Both the position numbers and the translations under genes were made by a program. A model generated the notes under the pieces. The model was not told where the DNA came from and did not search any database. It saw nothing but the letters and a program-made list of their open reading frames with translations. From contig DDYF01000004.1 of assembly GCA_002347645.1 (NCBI GenBank), forward strand, positions 12,828-76,827: a DNA stretch of 64,000 bases, given 5' to 3'. The stretch is from Thermoleophilia bacterium UBA2241. Its GTDB lineage: Bacteria; Actinomycetota; Thermoleophilia; UBA2241. Position 1 is the stretch's first letter. Each line of letters begins with the position of its first letter. This document shows, piece by piece, positions 61,001 to 64,000 of this stretch.

Positions 61001-61210
61001 GTGGGAGTGACGATCTACACGAAGGTCGGCTGCCCGTACTGCGCGGCGGCGAAGGCCGACCTCAGGGAGCGCGGCGTCGCGTTCGAGGAGATCGACGTGC
61101 ACGCCGCCCCCGGCGCCATGGACAAGCTGGCCGAGCTCACCGCGGGACGGATGGTCGTCCCGGTGGTGGTCGAGGGCGGCGACGTGCGCGTCGGTTTCGG
61201 GGGCGGCTGA
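61001..61210 (+). CDS. UXX-star-type glutaredoxin-like protein
   Basis: 69 residues from GTG, with GAGGGAGGGG upstream. Thioredoxin fold start VTIYTKVGCPYCAAAKADL with a CPYC redox pair (11-14). The ending VVPVVVEGGDVRVGFGGG is typical of the small UXX-star (seleno)protein family, in which some members have Sec at the first Cys. It lies 19 bp after the ATPase, so probably cotranscribed and linked to metal or thiol stress. Confidence 0.8.
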   Translation: MGVTIYTKVGCPYCAAAKADLRERGVAFEEIDVHAAPGAMDKLAELTAGRMVVPVVVEGGDVRVGFGGG

Positions 61211-61315
61211 GGAGTCTGACCCGGGCGCGCGTGCCGCGCCCAGCCAAGCTCGTCCCCCTCGACGAGACCGGCGCCCGCGGGACGGGGCCGCGCCGCCGAG
61301 CGAGTCTCGTCGGCG

Positions 61316-61678
61316 TCAGCGCTTGGGGGCCTTTGCCCCCCTGAGGGGGAGTCCCGCCCGCATCCACGCCACGAGGCCACCGCGGACATTGCTCACGTCT
61401 GTGAACCCCGCCGCGGCGAGCGCCTTTGCCGCCCTGCGGCCGCGGTTGCCGGTGCGGCAGAGGAGCATGACCGGCGCCTCAGGGTCGAGGTCGGTCATGT
61501 ACGTGTGCAGGCTGCCGAGTGGGACGTTGACGGCCTTCGCTACCCTCAGGGAGCCCAGCTCAGACGGCTGGCGGACGTCGATCAGAAGCTGGCCGCGCTT
61601 CGCCCGGCGCAACGCTTCGTGAGGCTCGATGTCGGCGAACGATGCGTCGTCGCTGTGACGGCTAAAAGGCCACGCCAC
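61316..61678 (-). CDS. Single-domain rhodanese
   Basis: 120 residues from GTG at 61678, overlapping the upstream gene by 17 bp; longer frames lie inside that gene. IEPHEALRRAKRGQLLIDVRQPSEL and the active-site loop LLCRTGNRGRRAA with Cys74. Six-residue loop, so a sulfurtransferase acting on sulfane sulfur is likely. Cytoplasmic (no signal peptide). Confidence 0.85.
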   Translation of the reverse strand: MAWPFSRHSDDASFADIEPHEALRRAKRGQLLIDVRQPSELGSLRVAKAVNVPLGSLHTYMTDLDPEAPVMLLCRTGNRGRRAAKALAAAGFTDVSNVRGGLVAWMRAGLPLRGAKAPKR

Positions 61679-62030
61679 TGCGCTGAGGGTCCTCGACCAA
61701 GGCCTCGTAGAGGACCTCGAAGGGGCCGCTCTCGAGAATGGACTGCAGTGACGCGTAGACGAGCTGCACCGGCTCAGCGCGGTAGAACTCGTCGTGGGCC
61801 TCGATGGAGTCCCACTCGCTCTCGAAGATGAAGTGGACGTCGCCCAGCACAGCCTCACGGTCCTGGTCGCGCAAGGCGCTCGCCAGAGGTGACATGCCGA
61901 ACGAGCGCAGGACACGATGCCCGCCGTGGCCGGGCGCCGACTGCAGAAGGCCGGCGAGGTCTTCCAGGGCGTGCTCGGCGCGGTGCTCCGTGCCCTTGCG
62001 TACGCTGAACATTGTCTGGCCGATGATCAC
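61662..62030 (-). CDS. ABM-like dimeric alpha/beta-barrel protein
   Basis: 122 residues from GTG at 62030, with GAGAGGGAG upstream. Ferredoxin-like pattern: VIIGQTMFSVRKG, VLRSFGMSPLAS, DVHFIFESEWDSIEAHDEFYRAEPVQLVY. This matches the antibiotic-biosynthesis-monooxygenase fold used by small oxygenases, haem-degrading proteins and many of unknown role. No cofactor residues can be assigned. Couples by overlap to the rhodanese. Confidence 0.65.
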   Translation of the reverse strand: MIIGQTMFSVRKGTEHRAEHALEDLAGLLQSAPGHGGHRVLRSFGMSPLASALRDQDREAVLGDVHFIFESEWDSIEAHDEFYRAEPVQLVYASLQSILESGPFEVLYEALVEDPQRSGVAF

Positions 62031-62154
62031 CCGTCTCGCTCCCTCTCGAGTGCCCGCACCTCGCGGTGCCTGCCTACTGTAGCGCGAAAGGATCGGGCGC
62101 GCTTCCCCTTCCACCGGAATGTGTACCCAGCTTTGGCGAAGGGGAACGGGGTGC

Positions 62155-62607
62155 CTACCGTGCGACCTTGCGGAACGCCTCGCCGATCGCTGCCGGCCTG
62201 AACGCGTCGGCGCCCTCGGCCATCCAGACGATCTTGCCGGCGCGGTCGACGATGACCGTGCGCGGCTCGAGGGTGCCGTCCGGCGCGCACGCGCCGTAGG
62301 CCCTGGCGACCGCGCCGTCGTCCGTCAGCAACGGCACGGCGGCCTCGGGGACCTCGCCCGCCCACGCCGAGAGCTCGGCCCGATCGGCATCGCTCAGGAC
62401 GAGGACCTGGCCGCGCACGCCCCACAGCGCGTCCGCCGCCTTGCCCAGCGCCTCGATCTTCTTGGGCGCGTCCGGCGTCGACGCCGGCATGAACACGAGC
62501 ACGGGGTACCAGTCGCCCCGGTACTGCCTGAGGTTGATCTCGCTACCGTCGACGGCGGAGAGGACGAAGGCCGGCGCTTCCCGGCCGACGCCGAATGCGT
62601 AGCCCAC
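62155..62607 (-). CDS. Peroxiredoxin/AhpC-like protein lacking the peroxidatic Cys
   Basis: 150 residues from GTG at 62607, with AGGAGG 8 bp upstream. Thioredoxin-fold redoxin: GREAPAFVLSAVDGSEINLRQYRGDWYPVLVFMPAST. The active-site segment that is normally P-x3-(T/S)-x2-C reads PASTPDAPKK, with Ala47 where the peroxidatic Cys would fall. The only Cys is in GACAPDG, near the redoxin resolving region. Peroxidase activity is doubtful. Confidence 0.72.
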   Translation of the reverse strand: MGYAFGVGREAPAFVLSAVDGSEINLRQYRGDWYPVLVFMPASTPDAPKKIEALGKAADALWGVRGQVLVLSDADRAELSAWAGEVPEAAVPLLTDDGAVARAYGACAPDGTLEPRTVIVDRAGKIVWMAEGADAFRPAAIGEAFRKVAR

Positions 62608-62668
62608 TTGGGGGACCTCCTGAAGTGGCCGGAAGGGTCCGGCTGCTTGACGGCGCGAGTTTATCAAA

Positions 62669-62709
62669 GCGGGAGGGGGCGGACGCCTGCGGCGTCCGCC
62701 CCCTCCCGC
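62669..62709 (-). terminator. 19-bp perfect stem-loop after rubrerythrin
   Basis: 62669-62687 pairs perfectly with 62691-62709 (loop TGC). Read on the minus strand it follows the rubrerythrin stop and is trailed by GCTTTGATAA, a weak T-run. Confidence 0.72.
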
Positions 62710-62738
62710 TCGCGCGTGCCTGTCCGACGACGGGCGAC

Positions 62739-63284
62739 TCAGAACTCCTCGAAGTACCCGCCCGCCGTGCCACACTGGGGGCAGTCGTGCGGCGCGTCGC
62801 CCAGCACCGTGTGCCCGCACACGGGGCAGACGCGTACCGGGGTCTTGTCGAGATCCTTCTTGCCCTCGACCCCGCGCAGCGTGGCGTCGTAGATACGCTG
62901 GTGGTCCATCTCCGCCTTGAGCGCGTACCGGATACTGGTCCGGGCCGACTCGTTCCCCTGCAGCTTGGCGACCGCAGCGTACGCGGCGTACATCTCGTCG
63001 ATCTCGAAGGTCTCGCCGCCCCACGCCGCCTTGAGGTTCTCGGCCGTCGAACCGAGCATCCCGAGCACGCTCAGGTGATTGCGTGCGTGCGTGCTCTCGG
63101 CGAAGGCCACGGCGCGGAACAGACGCGCCACGTTCGGATACCCCTCGTTGTCCGCGACGTCGGCGAAGGCCCGGTACTTCTGCGAGGCCTGGCTCTCTCC
63201 CGCCAACGCGGCCTTGAGGTTGTCGGCCGTCATGACGCCCTTGTCTTCGGGCTCAGGCGGCGTGTTCAGGAACGGGTGCTCCAT
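62739..63284 (-). CDS. Rubrerythrin
   Basis: 181 residues with AAAGGAGG upstream. Diiron four-helix domain: AGESQASQKYRAFADVAD, AVAFAESTHARNH, and EMDHQRIYDATL. C-terminal rubredoxin-like iron site CPVCGH and CPQCG. Reduces hydrogen peroxide in anaerobes and microaerophiles. Flanked by a strong terminator, so probably monocistronic. Confidence 0.93.
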   Translation of the reverse strand: MEHPFLNTPPEPEDKGVMTADNLKAALAGESQASQKYRAFADVADNEGYPNVARLFRAVAFAESTHARNHLSVLGMLGSTAENLKAAWGGETFEIDEMYAAYAAVAKLQGNESARTSIRYALKAEMDHQRIYDATLRGVEGKKDLDKTPVRVCPVCGHTVLGDAPHDCPQCGTAGGYFEEF

Positions 63285-63413
63285 GGCCCAGTGGCCTCCT
63301 TTCGCGCGCCGGCCGCCGGCGCGGGTACGTCACCGGCCGCGGCGCGGGTCTTCACAGCGGACGCAAGGACCACACGGTCGCCGCTCGGCAGATCCGTGCG
63401 GTCGCCGTCCCGC

Positions 63414-63842
63414 TCACCCCCCGGCGCCGTGCGCCGCGAGCGCAGGGACGAGGCGATGCAACACCGTGTGGACCTGACGTTTGCTCGCGTGGTCGAAGAG
63501 CGCGTAGTAGATGCCGGGGTACGCCTCGCTGCGCGTGAACTGCCCGAGGTCGACGGAGACCCCCGCGTCGATCAACTCGAGGGCCTGCTCCCGGTCGATC
63601 GCAAGCAGCGCCGCGGTCGCGGGCACCGCCGCGTCGCCGCACACCTCGGCGATGTCGGCGGGGTAGCTCCACAACGAGAGGGCGATCGGCCTGCCGGCGA
63701 CTTCGCTGAGCACGAGACGCACGCCGGGCTCGACCTCGCCCCCGAGATCGAAGTGCCGCCGGTCCTCGCCGCGCGCATTCCTCGTGGCCAGGACCACGCG
63801 CTGCAGCTTCTCGCTGAACCTTGCGGGGGTGTGCCGTGCCAT
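63414..63842 (-). CDS. Conserved-looking hypothetical protein
   Basis: 142 residues from ATG at 63842, with AAGGGAG upstream; the frame opens 30 codons earlier without a site. Soluble alpha/beta protein: FSEKLQRVVLATRNARGE, GVRLVLSEVAGRPIALSLWSYP, SEAYPGIYYALFDHASKR. No signal peptide, helix or metal motif. I do not recognise it. The 158 bp beyond it to the window end contain no gene that I can support. Confidence 0.6.
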   Translation of the reverse strand: MARHTPARFSEKLQRVVLATRNARGEDRRHFDLGGEVEPGVRLVLSEVAGRPIALSLWSYPADIAEVCGDAAVPATAALLAIDREQALELIDAGVSVDLGQFTRSEAYPGIYYALFDHASKRQVHTVLHRLVPALAAHGAGG

Positions 63843-64000
63843 GGCGGCTCCCTTCTGACGTCCGCTGCCCGCGGCTGGGACCGGCCGCGCCCGGCCGTCG
63901 GCGACGTCCTTCCCGACTGCCCGGCGGCACAAACCGCGAAGCGGGAGGGGGCGAGGCGGGCGGAAGAGGGCGGGCGGGCGGCGGCGCTACGCTCAGCCGG

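Noticed and set aside
1..64000. tRNA, rRNA, CRISPR arrays, insertion sequences, prophage
   Set aside because: No T-loop motifs in intergenic DNA, no spaced repeats, no transposase or integrase domains, no terminal inverted repeats were seen.
63843..64000. Possible gene in the final 158 bases
   Set aside because: No frame with a plausible start and ribosome site; only GC-rich low-complexity sequence.

Overview
The window is about 64 kb of very GC-rich chromosome, tightly packed with roughly 53 protein-coding genes. I saw no tRNA, rRNA, insertion sequence, phage gene or CRISPR array, and no gap longer than about 250 bases lacks a gene. GTG and TTG starts, 4-bp ATGA/GTGA gene overlaps and promoters with TAGACT- or TACTAT-like -10 boxes are frequent. 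Rubrerythrin, a UXX-star-type glutaredoxin, an SLH-NlpC/P60 hydrolase, SpoIID and YkuD wall enzymes, a PhoR/PhoB-type phosphate operon and an orphan TrpB2 fit a deep-branching, probably anaerobic or microaerophilic Actinomycetota-like bacterium. That placement is inference from gene content and base composition only.

Layout. (1) 1-852: a secreted peptidoglycan hydrolase, cut by the left edge. (2) 972-23639: a large surface-polysaccharide locus, nearly all on +. It has a Wzx flippase, a Wzy/O-antigen-ligase protein, a Wzz-type chain-length protein, five glycosyltransferases, an LpxD-like acyltransferase, two ATP-grasp ligases, a NodB-type and a PIG-L deacetylase, a FemAB-like transferase, a Rossmann protein of unknown role, and two secreted beta-propeller proteins. 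A two-gene minus-strand island (amidohydrolase, GNAT) interrupts it. (3) 23627-29941: nitrilase and ureohydrolase, a REC-EAL c-di-GMP protein, TrpB2 behind a Trp-rich leader peptide, and an asparaginase. (4) 30011-39106: a histidine kinase without its phosphoacceptor His, a membrane pseudo-peptidase of M28 fold, a YtxH-like acidic protein, RarA, an HNH nuclease and a C-terminally anchored oligopeptide-binding protein. (5) 39260-47830: the dTDP-L-rhamnose operon followed by three wall enzymes (L,D-transpeptidase, SLH-NlpC/P60, SpoIID). (6) 48006-55304: phoB-phoR-pstSCAB-phoU with two matching Pho-box-like operators. (7) 55523-63842: HAD phosphatase, UspA and MntH, then an ArsR/P1B-ATPase/glutaredoxin metal operon, rhodanese, an ABM-like protein, a cysteine-less peroxiredoxin, rubrerythrin and one hypothetical gene.

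How it fits together: most of the window serves the cell envelope. Regions 2 and 5 supply an exported glycan, its rhamnose precursor and the enzymes that cut and cross-link the wall. Region 6 controls phosphate uptake, and region 7 handles metal and redox stress. The observations most worth checking are the apparent tryptophan attenuator in front of the orphan TrpB2 and the two geometrically identical Pho promoters. Next come three enzyme-like proteins that have lost catalytic residues, and an exported-glycan locus carrying two ATP-grasp ligases.
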